From Patiria miniata (lineage: Eukaryota; Echinodermata; Asteroidea; Valvatida; Asterinidae): 64,000 nucleotides of DNA. The notes below the pieces were generated by a model. The model searched no databases, was not told the DNA's origin, and saw nothing but the letters and a program-made list of their open reading frames with translations. The translations under genes were made by a program, and so were the position numbers. Of the stretch, positions 53,683-63,684 are shown in pieces (within the stretch, counting starts at the first letter, position 1; the number at the start of each line of letters is the position of its first letter). The stretch is from assembly GCF_015706575.1 (NCBI RefSeq), contig NW_024037052.1:13070711-13134710 (forward strand). Reading direction: 5' to 3'.

Positions 53683-54105
53683 GCCAGTCAGTTTCCCAAC
53701 TGTGGAAAAGACTTTTTGCTGAAAGGCAACCTTGTGAGGCATGCCAAGGAGGCCCATCATCAGAGTGACGATTCCTCAAGGTTCATATATCAAACCTGCA
53801 GCGAAGTATTCATCCGGAATGCCAGCCTTCACCGTCATGAAGAACATCACAACATGCAGCAGGCCCCTCCTTCATCCAGTCTCCACGCCAGCCGTTCCCC
53901 CCACAGAACCCATCAACCTCCCTCTGCCTCTGCCAACGGAACCAAAGCTAGAGCTTCTTTCACCCCCATGCGCATCCCCATTGACCGCAACATCAGGTGG
54001 TCATCCCATGACAGGGGCTTCAGCAACTTCAAGGGGAGAGTGCCAAAACCAGATCGTCAACAGAGAGTGAGGAGCCTGGGGAAATATCTGAGCGGATCGA
54101 AGTAA
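53683..54105 (+). pseudogene. Decayed two-finger C2H2 protein downstream of the gypsy integrase
   Basis: Reads QFPNCGKDFLLKGNLVRHAK, then YQTCSEVFIRNASLHRHEEH, and a Pro/Ser/Arg-rich tail ending at a TAA. Both fingers look like C2H2 motifs whose first Cys has been lost: Phe (TTT) and Tyr (TAT) stand where a TGT codon would be expected. It may be the 3' end of the gypsy polyprotein or a separate captured gene. Upstream DNA 52870-53680 has no readable long frame. Confidence 0.5.
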
Positions 54106-54843
54106 CTACCACCACCAGAGTCTTCCATAGTGGCATCCTCTTCCACCAAAAACAGTCCAAGCAAGTCTTTGACATGTAGGCCCAAGCCTTGAGGTTATTT
54201 ACCTCGTTATCTGGTTATGTTTAACATCATAAAGTGAAAAGTTCACCCATTAGAAATATTTATATTGTTTTCAAAAATAATAGGAAAACTTTTGTATTTA
54301 TTGTAAAGAAAGAGAGAAAGGAAGAAGATATTCACTGGTTGTTTCAAAATATAAAGATCAAAAGGCTATGATCTATCCTTCATTTTTTTGATGCAAGAAC
54401 ACATTTGGAAAAACATTTGTTCTAACATTTATATAGTTTAACATTGAGGTCTGGTGTAACCAAGTTGAATTTAAAGTTGTAACTGGTTAGATATTTTTTA
54501 TTTGTAACCAAGTTTGCGTTTTTTTGTAGCCAAGTTTTATACTCGAAGTTTATAACATGCAAGATTTAAAAATCAACTCTTGGTCAGACTAATCGCACTA
54601 ATCGATACCAACTTTGTGACGTATAACTGAACTGTACTGTGCAATTTCTTAGTGTAAGTCACTCATGTCAGAATAGCAGACTCCAATTGGCCAGCACTGT
54701 CAGTGGGCGTGGCTTAAGTTATCTTCTGAGCAATACTACATTTTGATTGGTTAATGCATCCTATGTACTTTGGTAATAGTGTGCATTTATTGTACAGGGT
54801 GTCCCCCCAAATAATAAACTGAAATAACAGTGTAAATACAAAC
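54106..54843. other. Intergenic before the BEL element
   Basis: No frame recognised; could hold old gypsy LTR sequence. TACAGGGTGTCCCCCCAAAT near 54793 looks like one end of a TA-target transposon whose other end was not found. Confidence 0.3.
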
Positions 54844-55305
54844 TGTTCCACTGAGCCAGTGACCTGTGAGATTGTGACTGTAGCTTGAAGAGCGCCCTCT
54901 ATTGACTGTAGTTTATTGTTTACATGTGGTTTTGTATTGTTTACATGTACATGCAACTTGTTTACAAATTACATGCAGATGAAGTACATGAACGTATAAG
55001 AAGTTTCCCAGCTTTTGCCAGTTTCAGACCAGATAAGAGAAATTAGGGATTGTTTATTAACGAAGGACGTTACTGAGAACTAAGGAAAGTTTGATATGTT
55101 TCCCAAGTATTTTCTGGATTATTATGAAGGTTAAAGGAGAGTTTTAAGAACCACTTTCTTACTGATAAGTTAGCACCCTTGATTTAGGATGACATGTATT
55201 AAGGATCTCTTTTTTGTTTGTTTATTTACAGTTCGAATTACATTAAAATACGAAAGCAAGATTTCTAGTCCGTGTCACACCTGTATGCCTTACTCCTCGA
55301 TGAGC
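54844..55305 (+). repeat. BEL element 5' LTR (internally deleted)
   Basis: Begins TGTTCCACTGAG and ends ...CGATGAGC, like the 3' LTR, but is about 214 bp shorter. The missing middle corresponds to about 60808-61020 of the 3' LTR and includes its TATA-like box. The LTR end is uncertain by two bases because the internal region and the flank both start with CA. Confidence 0.85.
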
Positions 55306-55373
55306 CACAACATTCGAATTCTGTTCTGCTAACCTGGGATCAGAAGGGAGTACAGCACAGCACCTGTATCAGA

Positions 55374-56494
55374 ATGACCGACTCCACAGTAAAGGAGTTG
55401 AAGGTCAAAAGACGGAATGCCAAGGCGGCACTGACAAGACAGGGAAAAGCCCTACGCTTGATGATTGAAGGTAACAGGGCAACCGTTGAAATTTCAAGTC
55501 AGCTTGAAAAGTTTGAACTGGTGTATGACAACCTAGTTCAGAAGCATGAGGCTTATACCGAGCAGATTTTTGATGATGATGAATTTATTGCCGAAGAGGA
55601 ATGGTTGGAAGAATGCCAACAAATGTTCATAGCGTTGCAGTGTGAGGCAAAAGATCATCTAACTCCAACACCTACTGAAAAGGAGTTAAACCCGAAAGCA
55701 GATAACAGTGCCAGTACAGAGAAAACTAGTTCCAGTAATGAGCAGTCCAGTTCCAGTGCAGAGCAGTCCAGTTCCAGTGCAGAGCAAATATCCAGTGCGG
55801 AGCAAACCAGTACAACTTCCAGTGTCAAGCAGATAACAGAATCTGATAGCCATATCAGCATAAATGAAGCAGGTGATCAGGAGGAAGAGCAGAAGAAAGT
55901 GAATACAGCAACCCATGATGTCGACAAATTCTGTGGGTTTAAAATGGAAAAGCCAAAGATGCCCAAGTACACGGGGGATGTCAGAGAATACGCCATCTTT
56001 AAAGATGACTTCAAGCACATGGTCGATAAGAGGTATGGTAAGAGGGATGCCATCACACTGTTACGTACATGCCTACAAGGAAGCCGTTGGAGCTGATTAA
56101 GGGAATTGGGTCCGACTACGATGCAGCCTGGGAGTATCTCGACTCCATATATGGTGATCCACGATTCATTACTGACACCGTCACCCAAGACATCATGAAG
56201 TTTAAGCCACTCCGAGACGGAGAAGACGCCAGATTCTGTGAGTTAGTTCATCTTGTGAGAAGGAGTTATAACACATTGAAGGAGGTGGGGCGACGGAACG
56301 ACATGGATAATAATCATATGCTAGCAGTCATTGAGCAGAAAATGAACTCCGACGACCGGAAGGTGTGGTCCAGACACTTGGAAAGGGAAAAAGAAATGGC
56401 GACACTACAAGGACTTCTAGACTGGATGTCATCCGAAATGAAATCGAGGATGAGGGCAACGGCATCAGTACGATGTGAAGCTCAAAGTCCCTGA
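55374..56494 (+). pseudogene. BEL gag region, frameshifted
   Basis: Likely starts at the ATG at 55374 (MTDSTVKELKV); an in-frame ATG further up at 55272 lies inside the LTR. The first half is charged, with a Ser/Glu-rich repeat region around 55730-55830. A DUF1759-like segment (PKMPKYTGDVREYAIFKDDF) follows. The frame breaks near 56080, where a one-base indel shifts the conserved continuation into the frame used by the rest of the element. A TGA stop follows at 56492-56494. Gag would form the particle that packages the RNA; this copy cannot make it whole without frame correction. Confidence 0.8.
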
Positions 56495-57331
56495 TCAAGC
56501 ATCAATCACATTCAGCAGAAAGACCCAAAGTCAATGCCGCTCCGTGACAAGTGCTGGATTTGTCACGCTTCCAGCCACTGGACAGACTAGTGTGAGAAGT
56601 TCAAGGGGATGAGTCCAGAAAACCGATTTAAGATGGTTAAAGAGAACCATGTCTGCTTCAGCTGCCTCAAAAGGGCAGGAAAAGGCCATAATGTGTCTAC
56701 ATGTTCGAGAAGACGACAGTGCACGGAGATGATGAACGGAATCCAGTGTAAACACTTTCACCATCAGTTACTGCATCTTACTCCCCAGCAAGCCACCGGT
56801 TCAGTCAGCGTTGCAGTAAGTACAACCCGAGCAGAAGTATTACTACCAGTCCTACAAGTGCAGATCATGGGAACCCAGATTACTCAACCAGCAAATGTCC
56901 TTCTTGACTCCGGGGCACAGATATCATTGATCAGAAAGTCCCTCGCCGAAAGCTTGAAGCTCAAGGGAAAGGATGTCAATACTACCATCACCAAAGTGGG
57001 AGGAGAAGAAGAAGAGCTTCAAACAAAAGTCTATGAGGTCCGTCTTCGTCCGAAGCACAAAGGTCCAACTTACACTATTACTGCCATTGGTATCCCCTGC
57101 ATAAGCGACGATATTGCTGAAGTTGACCTATCAGAGATGGCCAAACTCTTCAAACTGCATCCAAGCAGTCTCCATCGAGGTAGCGGCCCAGTCGATCTAC
57201 TCATTGGCATTGATCATGCAAGCATACATGCTGGTGAAACCCATGAAGCCCAGAATCTGATTGCCCGCCAATCACCACTTGGTTGGGTGATTTTTGGAAC
57301 CGGCCCTGGGGACCAAACCAAGACAAGCTGA
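56495..57331 (+). pseudogene. BEL zinc knuckles and aspartic protease
   Basis: In the same frame as the polymerase. It carries one knuckle (CWICHASSHW, interrupted before its last Cys by TAG at 56588-56590) and a second one, CFSCLKRAGKGHNVSTC. A retroviral-type aspartic protease follows, with VLLDSGAQISLI as the active-site loop. A TGA at 57329-57331 separates it from the RT frame. Apart from these stops the region reads cleanly. Confidence 0.8.
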
Positions 57332-57340
57332 GTTCTCCAT

Positions 57341-60300
57341 GTGAAGTTCTCAGCACCAGTAGACATGACAGATTTCTGGAAAACTGAAGCTATGGGAGTA
57401 GCTGTGAAGTCCTGCACATGTGAACCAGAAAAGCTCAGCCCAGCAGAACTAAAGGAAGCCAAAATAATAGAAGAATCCTGTACCAGAGATGGAAACCGAT
57501 GGACCGTCCCTTACCCTTGGAAAAGGGATCCGAAACAGCTACCGGATAACAAGATCCAGATAGAGAAGAGGCTCTATTCAACAGAACGCCGACTTGCAAA
57601 AAACGCAACTCATGCAGAAACCTATGATGCCCAGATGAAGGAAATGGTGGAAAAGAAGTTTGCCCGGAAGCTGTCTGAGGCTGAGCTGAAGTCATACAAA
57701 GGTCCTGTACACTACATCTCTCATCATGGAGTTCTGAGGCCAGAAAGTAAGAGCACACCTCTCCGAATCGTCTTCAATTCTTCTGCAACTTACCATGGGC
57801 AATGTCTAAATGACTACTGGTACAAGGGGCCTGACCTTCTAAACAACTTATTTGGAGTCATTATGAAGTTCCGTGAAAATGAAGTGGCAGTCATTGCAGA
57901 CATCTCAAAGATGTACCACCAAATTCTGATTCCAGAGCGTGATCAGCATGTTCATCGCTTCTTGTGGAGAAACCTGAATGCTGACCGTACACCTGATGTT
58001 TACGTCAAGACAGTTCTGACGTTTGGGGATAAGCCAGCTCCCGCCATGGCACAGATCGCCCTGAAGAAAACAGCTGAGGCTGCCGAGAAACAATCTCCAG
58101 ATGCAGCACGAGTCCTAAAAGAGAACACGTATATGGACGACATATGCGATTCCGTCCACACTGTAAATGAGGCCAAGAAGCTGACGAGTGAAATAGATGA
58201 GGTGTTAGCCAGCCTTTTACTCGGAATCCCCCTTCAGCTATCTAACAAAGCTCTGGAAGAAAACTATAACAGTGACAAGGAAGATGAGACAATGAAGTTT
58301 CTGGACACCACAACTGATGAAAAAGTGCTGGGGACAGTATGGAACCGCAAAACTGACGAATTCCACTACAAGGTCAACTTGGACTTGGACAAGAATTTGT
58401 CCACCGATGACCGAGAAGTGATGCAGAGAAAGTTAACAAAGCGTCAAATCCTGAGCCAGATTGCACAGATCTTTGACCCGATTGGATTTGCTGCAGCCTT
58501 TCTAATCCGTTACAAGATTGGAATGCAGCATCTATGGCAACAGGGTCTAGACTGGGACCAAGAAATACCCAAGGCAGATCATGACCACTGGATTCAACTA
58601 TTCAAAGAGATGAAAGGGTTGAACGAGATCAGTTTCAAAAGATGTCTCACCCCGTCGAATGCTGTTGGTGTACCCATGCTGTGTATCTTCTGCGATGCTT
58701 CAGAGGAAGCTTTCGGAGCCTGTGCCTTTGTTCGATGGCAAATATATGATGGCACCTATGATGTCCGATTCGTTGCAGCCAAGTCTAGAGTAGCACCACT
58801 GAAGAGGCTCACCATCCCACGATTGGAACTGCAGGCAGCAGTTATGGGTACAAGGCTGTACCAGGCCATCATGGAAGAAATGCGCCTACCAGTGAAGGAA
58901 GCAGTGTTTATGACTGACAGTATGATTGCCCTATCTTGGATTCGAAGCCAAGCCAGAGGTTTCAAACCATTTGTATCCAACCGAGTAAGCGAGATTCAGA
59001 GCCAAACAGATCCGTCACAGTGGAGGCATGTTCCAGGAGAGCTGAATGTAGCAGATGACGTCTCTCGTGGAGTACCTGTGAAACAATTGACCCAGCGTTG
59101 GAAAAATGGTCCAGAATTCCTGCGCTTCCCAGAAGAAAGTTGGCCACAAGAAGCAGAGAGGGTGAACCAGATAGAGGTAGATAAGGAACGACACAAGACC
59201 CAAGCTGTATTCATAACAACCGAAACTCAGGAAGTCATTGACGGCAAGAAGTATTCCAGCTGGAGAAAGCTAATCAGAGTCACAGCCTACGTTCATCGAT
59301 TTGTCCAGAACATACGAGCCAAGATGCAGTCTTGTGTAAACAAGGAGTCTAAACAGGGTCCACTCTCACCCCAAGAGCTGACAGAAGCTGCCAACTACTG
59401 GATTATCAAGGCACAGAAAAATCTACACAAACGCATGGCCAACGGAGAGTTCAAGTCATTGAGTCCCTTCACCGATGATGCAGGAATCTTAAGGGTTGGA
59501 GGCCGACTGCAGGAGTCTACGATGTTGTACACTACAAAGCACCCAGCACTGCTTCCCCATGATCATCACATTTCCATTCTGATTGTGCGGAATATACACC
59601 AACAGGGCCACACTGGTGTTGCCACCACTGTTGCGAAAACAAGGCAAAGATACTGGATCCTAAAGGCACACAACCTAGCCAAGACGATCAAATACCGCTG
59701 TGTGGTTTGCAGAGAAGCAGAGCACAAACTTGAGACACAGATCATGGCTGATTTACCGAAGCAACGCCTGGCACCATACACGCCACCATTCTACTTCACG
59801 TCATGCGACTACTTTGGACCCTACCAAGTGAAGATTGGACGTAACAAAACAGCCAAACACTATGGAGTGATCTTTACTTGCCTGAACACCAGAGCAGTGC
59901 ACCTAGAGCTAGCAGTAGACTGTTCCACTATGGAATACATTCAAGTGCTCCGCAGATTCTTCTCTATGAGAGGCTATCCAGCTAAGATGATTAGTGACAA
60001 CAGAACCCAACTGGTCGGAGCACAACGGGAACTTCAAAAGATGATTCAAGGTTGGAACATCGAAGAGCTGAAACAGTTCGGGGCAGAGAAAGGCATGGAA
60101 TGGAAGTTCATCACACCAAGAGCACCACATCAAAATGGGTGTGCAGAGGCATTAGTCAAGAGCTGCAAGACCGCGCTGAAAAGGGCTGTTGGGGCTCAGG
60201 TGCTGACTCCATTTGAGCTTTACACAGTTTTACTAGAAGTTGCGAACCTCGTAAACCAACGCCCGATTGGAAGGATCCCAAATGACCCAGATGATGGTTC

Positions 60301-60697
60301 CTACCTGAGTCCGAATGATATACTACTTGGAAGAGCATCGACTGATGCTCCTCAGGGGCCATTCCAGGAGACCAAAAATCCTAGGCACCGCGTGGAGTTT
60401 GTGCAGAAGATCATTGACTCTTTCTGGAAGCGCTGGAGCCGAGATGTTCTACCCTGCCTGGTACCATGCAAGAAATGGAGAGCTGAAAGGCGTAACGTAC
60501 GGGTTGGTGATGTGGTAACTGTGTCAGATACCAATGCAGTCCGGGGCAAGTGGTGTGTCGGTAGGGTTCTCGAGGTCTTCCCTGGATTGGATGGCATGGT
60601 GAGGAACGTGAAGGTGAAGACTGAGAGCGGAGAGTACCAGAGGACTATCACAAAGATAGCAGTGATCTACTCGGCAGAAGGTTATGATGAGGACTAG
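57341..60697 (+). CDS. BEL/Pao polymerase: RT, RNase H, integrase
   Basis: An uninterrupted 1118-residue frame. The RT has IVFNSSATYHG, ADISKMYHQI and the catalytic YMDD at residues 264-267. The RNase H-like part includes IFCDASEEAFGACAF, LELQAAVMGTRL and FMTDSMIALSW. The integrase has an HH-CC zinc region (HQQGHTG through YRCVVC). Its catalytic acidic residues are in TSCDYFGPY, ISDNRTQLVG and NGCAEALVKS. A DUF5641-like tail (WSRDVLPCLVPCKKW) closes it. It copies RNA to DNA and inserts it. No catalytic residue looks lost. The frame as given starts at an internal ATG after a stop codon; the natural protein would be processed from a longer polyprotein. Confidence 0.92.
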   Translation: MKFSAPVDMTDFWKTEAMGVAVKSCTCEPEKLSPAELKEAKIIEESCTRDGNRWTVPYPWKRDPKQLPDNKIQIEKRLYSTERRLAKNATHAETYDAQMKEMVEKKFARKLSEAELKSYKGPVHYISHHGVLRPESKSTPLRIVFNSSATYHGQCLNDYWYKGPDLLNNLFGVIMKFRENEVAVIADISKMYHQILIPERDQHVHRFLWRNLNADRTPDVYVKTVLTFGDKPAPAMAQIALKKTAEAAEKQSPDAARVLKENTYMDDICDSVHTVNEAKKLTSEIDEVLASLLLGIPLQLSNKALEENYNSDKEDETMKFLDTTTDEKVLGTVWNRKTDEFHYKVNLDLDKNLSTDDREVMQRKLTKRQILSQIAQIFDPIGFAAAFLIRYKIGMQHLWQQGLDWDQEIPKADHDHWIQLFKEMKGLNEISFKRCLTPSNAVGVPMLCIFCDASEEAFGACAFVRWQIYDGTYDVRFVAAKSRVAPLKRLTIPRLELQAAVMGTRLYQAIMEEMRLPVKEAVFMTDSMIALSWIRSQARGFKPFVSNRVSEIQSQTDPSQWRHVPGELNVADDVSRGVPVKQLTQRWKNGPEFLRFPEESWPQEAERVNQIEVDKERHKTQAVFITTETQEVIDGKKYSSWRKLIRVTAYVHRFVQNIRAKMQSCVNKESKQGPLSPQELTEAANYWIIKAQKNLHKRMANGEFKSLSPFTDDAGILRVGGRLQESTMLYTTKHPALLPHDHHISILIVRNIHQQGHTGVATTVAKTRQRYWILKAHNLAKTIKYRCVVCREAEHKLETQIMADLPKQRLAPYTPPFYFTSCDYFGPYQVKIGRNKTAKHYGVIFTCLNTRAVHLELAVDCSTMEYIQVLRRFFSMRGYPAKMISDNRTQLVGAQRELQKMIQGWNIEELKQFGAEKGMEWKFITPRAPHQNGCAEALVKSCKTALKRAVGAQVLTPFELYTVLLEVANLVNQRPIGRIPNDPDDGSYLSPNDILLGRASTDAPQGPFQETKNPRHRVEFVQKIIDSFWKRWSRDVLPCLVPCKKWRAERRNVRVGDVVTVSDTNAVRGKWCVGRVLEVFPGLDGMVRNVKVKTESGEYQRTITKIAVIYSAEGYDED

Positions 60698-60716
60698 TCG
60701 CTCATCGGGGCGAGGA

Positions 60717-61392
60717 TGTTCCACTGAGCCAGTGACCTGTGAGATTGTGACTGTAGCTTGAAGAGCTGTAGTTTGTGACTGTAGTTTATTGTTTACATGT
60801 GGTTTTGTCAGCCATGTTTCAGCATGTTTTACTGTAGCAGTTTTTAGCCGAAAAGTTTGTAGTCAAACCAGCAGTTAATCAGTTTCTACTTCAGAGATTA
60901 TGGACACCTGGTTATCCTAGAGTCTTGCCAAAGAAGTGAGTAGTTTTTCAGTTGTTTTTTATGATGATATAAGCCCTTATAAAAGCAGACATATTTCACC
61001 AGTTTTCATGTTGAACTTAAGGTACATGTACATGTACATGCAACTTGTTTACAAATTACATGCAGATGAAGTACATGAACGTATAAGAAGTTTCCCAGCT
61101 TTTGCCAGTTTCAGACCAGATAAGAGAAATTAGGGATTGTTTATTAATGAAGGACGTTACTGAGAACTAAGGAAAGTTTGATATGTTTCCTAAGTATTTT
61201 CTGGATTATTATGAAGGTTAACGGAGAGTTTTAAGAACCACTTTCTTACTGATAAGTTAGCACCCTTGATTTAGGATGACATGTATTAAGGATCTCTTTT
61301 TTGTTTGTTTATTTACAGTTCGAATTACATTAAAATACGAAAGCAAGATTTCTAGTCCGTGTCACACCTGTATGCCTTACTCCTCGATGAGC
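60717..61392 (+). repeat. BEL element 3' LTR
   Basis: Matches the 5' LTR at both ends. It is preceded by a purine-rich stretch, ggggcgagga, a plausible polypurine tract. It contains TATAAAAG at 60978-60985 and the extra sequence missing from the 5' copy. Confidence 0.87.
60978..60985 (+). promoter_or_regulatory. TATA-like box in the 3' LTR
   Basis: TATAAAAG, in the LTR segment that the 5' LTR lacks. By position it may be the element's core promoter. Inference from motif only. Confidence 0.4.
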
Positions 61393-61508
61393 CAAACTCT
61401 ACAATGTGTTTTTAAATTTATTTGTTTATTCATTCTTTTATTGCAAACGATATTGCGGGCAAAGGATTCCTTCACAACCATTCGCTCATTTCACACTTCT
61501 GCCATGGG

Positions 61509-61637
61509 CATGCACAGCCTCGATCTGGCAACTTTACACAATAAATATAGCCGGTTCAGTGATTCCCGTGTCGGGGTTCAGATCACTGAACCGGCTATTT
61601 TTATTGTGTAAAGTTGCCACATCGAGGCTGTGCATGC
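61509..61637. repeat. Hairpin with about 55-bp arms
   Basis: Left arm gcatgcacagcctcgat ... ccggttcagtga, right arm its reverse; about 17-bp loop. It lies between the BEL 3' LTR and zinc-finger gene 2. Confidence 0.8.
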
Positions 61638-61639
61638 TC

Positions 61640-61970
61640 AATGGCGGAGCGTGAAAAGAGCAAATTACTCAAAAGTGTTTGCTACATTAATATTTGATGG
61701 AATGAAAGTGCACATTTTCATGTAGACTTGAAATCTAGTCAGTAATTGGCCGGGTTTTGTTTGACCCCGTGAACCATGCCGCGATACGGACAGATACCAC
61801 ATACCATCCCTACGTAACATGTTTAGTATGGCATTAACACGTGGAGACGATTTCGGTTTGTACACCCGGGACCCCACTTTGTATGTTCATCAATGTTGAA
61901 CTTAGCATATGAAACACAACACACTGCGCCGTTCTTGTCGATATTGGGGCACTGGCAGACAAACTTCTGT
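61640..61970 (-). other. 3' flank / probable 3' UTR of zinc-finger gene 2
   Basis: Immediately downstream of the stop codon on the minus strand; no frame. Shares a stretch with 40665-40750, the region beyond zinc-finger gene 1. Confidence 0.4.
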
Positions 61971-63620
61971 CTAGTGACTTTTTTCTGTTCCTCGAGTGGA
62001 GAGATGGTGGTTTGGTCTTGCTGTTGAATGGACCTTTTGGTGCTTGTGAAGATAACCCTGCTGTTTGAAAGTTTTGTCACAGTTGGGGCATTTATAAGGC
62101 TTCTCCTCCAAATGAACAACCTGCTGGTGTCTCGACAGGTGCCTTGTCCGTGCAAAACTCTGGCCACAAATGTCACATTTGTATGGTCTTGCTCTTGCAT
62201 GGAATTTTTGGTGCTTGCGAAGATAACTGCGCTGTTTGAAAGCTTTGTCACAGATGGTGCATTTATAAGGCTTCTCCTCCACATGAACTCTCTGGTGTCT
62301 TAACAGGTACCTTTTCCGTGCAAAACTGTGACCACAAATGTCACATTTGTATGGTGTTCCTGTTCCATGGATTATTTGGTGCTTGCGAAGATAATCCTGG
62401 CGTCTGAAAGCTCTGTCACAGGAAGTGCATTTATAAGGCTTCTCCCCCGAATGAATACTCTGGTGTCTAAGCAGGTAGCATGACTGTGAAAATGTCCGGC
62501 CACATTTCTCACATACATGTGGTCTTTCTGTTGCATGGACATATTGGTGCTTGCGAAGATAACTCGGCCGTTCGAAAACTCTGTCACAGGTGGTGCATTT
62601 ATAAGGCTTCTCCTTCAAATTATCGCTCTGATATTTCAACAGGTAGTTTGTCAGTTCAAACCTCTGGCCCCAAATGTCACAGTCGTATTGTTCTTCATGG
62701 GTATGAGTGTAACTGTGGTGTCTTACCTCGACAGCTGTGTAGAAAGCCTTACCGCAAGCTTCACAAACATGCGGCTTTTCGTTGGTGTGTCTCCGTCTGT
62801 GACGATTCATTTGGTTACGATTTATAAATGCCTTGCTACAAAAGTCACAAACGTATGGCTTCTCTTTTGTATGGACAGCTCTTCTGTGGTACACAAGAGC
62901 ATCACTGTATGCAAATGCTTGATTGCAAAATTCACACACAAACATCTTTTTGTTGTCGTGATGGACTCTCTTGTGTACAGACAGACTGGCCCTCTGCTTG
63001 AAAGCCTTGTCACAAATGTCACACTTATGGGGTTTCTCATTACTGTGACTGACTTGATGACATTTCAGATCATCTCTCAGACGGAAGGTCATGCCACAGG
63101 TGTCGCATTTAAATGGCCTTTCAAGGGTATGAGTACTAACGTGTCGATGGAGACTTGACCCATCAGCAAAGGCTTTGCGACAGATGTTGCACACGTAAGG
63201 ATTTTCCTTAGAATGTGACTTGTCATGGCTTTCGAGACTCCTTATGTCATAGAAAGCTCGGTCACAAGTGTAACACTTAAACGGCGTGTCTGTGTGAATT
63301 CTCTTGTGTGTCGCAAAAAAACTGTCGTGTTTGAAATGTCGGTTACAGACATTACAAGCGAGGGGTTTTGAGCTTGTCTGCGACCACCTGCGGTATGTGA
63401 TATGCTCAGTATCCAAACAATCTTTGTCAGGGATGTGCCACTTAGATGGTCTTTTATTGATGCCAAGATGACTTCTCTGCAGAAGCACGACAGGATACTG
63501 ATGGGAAAAACCTTTGTCGCAGACCGAACAGCCCTGTGACTCTTCACTGGTTGGATTTTCTCTGTCTGGGCTGATAGAAGAATTCTGCTGGTCACATACT
63601 GGTCGATTCTCCTTTGCCAT
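61971..63620 (-). CDS. C2H2 zinc-finger protein 2 (17 fingers)
   Basis: A 549-residue single-exon frame with 17 C2H2 motifs from about residue 31 to about 530. Finger 1 is degenerate (first His replaced by Leu). Finger 10 is degenerate (CDIWG, with Tyr and Asn in the His positions). The leader RPVCDQQNSSISPDRENPTS matches zinc-finger gene 1. Fingers 8-10 correspond to fingers 1-3 of that gene, so gene 1 has lost about the first seven finger positions, or gene 2 gained them. Linkers are mostly EKP-type. The gene lies in the same orientation as its paralogue, about 18.5 kb away (start to start), with retroelement debris and a BEL element between. Probably nuclear and DNA-binding; no target can be predicted. 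Confidence 0.9.
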   Translation of the reverse strand: MAKENRPVCDQQNSSISPDRENPTSEESQGCSVCDKGFSHQYPVVLLQRSHLGINKRPSKWHIPDKDCLDTEHITYRRWSQTSSKPLACNVCNRHFKHDSFFATHKRIHTDTPFKCYTCDRAFYDIRSLESHDKSHSKENPYVCNICRKAFADGSSLHRHVSTHTLERPFKCDTCGMTFRLRDDLKCHQVSHSNEKPHKCDICDKAFKQRASLSVHKRVHHDNKKMFVCEFCNQAFAYSDALVYHRRAVHTKEKPYVCDFCSKAFINRNQMNRHRRRHTNEKPHVCEACGKAFYTAVEVRHHSYTHTHEEQYDCDIWGQRFELTNYLLKYQSDNLKEKPYKCTTCDRVFERPSYLRKHQYVHATERPHVCEKCGRTFSQSCYLLRHQSIHSGEKPYKCTSCDRAFRRQDYLRKHQIIHGTGTPYKCDICGHSFARKRYLLRHQRVHVEEKPYKCTICDKAFKQRSYLRKHQKFHARARPYKCDICGQSFARTRHLSRHQQVVHLEEKPYKCPNCDKTFKQQGYLHKHQKVHSTARPNHHLSTRGTEKSH

Positions 63621-63684
63621 TGTTCAGATGTTGCAAGACTAATTTTCTCAGTTTTTCAATTTTTGGTTGTTTGGAGAACACAAT
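63621..63684 (-). other. 5' UTR part of zinc-finger gene 2, with 3' splice site
   Basis: On the minus strand, ctttttcttgcag is followed by ATTGTGTTCTCC and a leader running to the ATG at 63620. It matches the leader of gene 1. DNA beyond it to the window end also matches the DNA upstream of gene 1 (for example aggattttgatttcagg near 63950 and 45270), so the duplication extends past the transcript leader. Confidence 0.5.

Larger units (their letters stand above)
54844..61392 (+). mobile_element. BEL/Pao LTR retrotransposon, nearly full length, defective
   Basis: Two long direct repeats (54844-55305 and 60717-61392) flank a gag-protease-RT-RNase H-integrase reading region. The 5-bp flanks CAAAC at 54839-54843 and 61393-61397 match, the size expected for BEL/Pao target-site duplications. 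The family is shown by the domain order (gag of DUF1759 type, A17-type protease/RT, integrase with a DUF5641-like tail) and by YMDD. The copy is broken by one frameshift in gag and three in-frame stops. The LTRs differ by few substitutions where alignable, so the insertion is fairly young. Confidence 0.93.

Noticed and set aside
53403..53768. 121-codon frame, Arg/Ser/Gln-rich
   Set aside because: Low complexity, overlapping the decayed gypsy/zinc-finger region in another frame; no conserved pattern.
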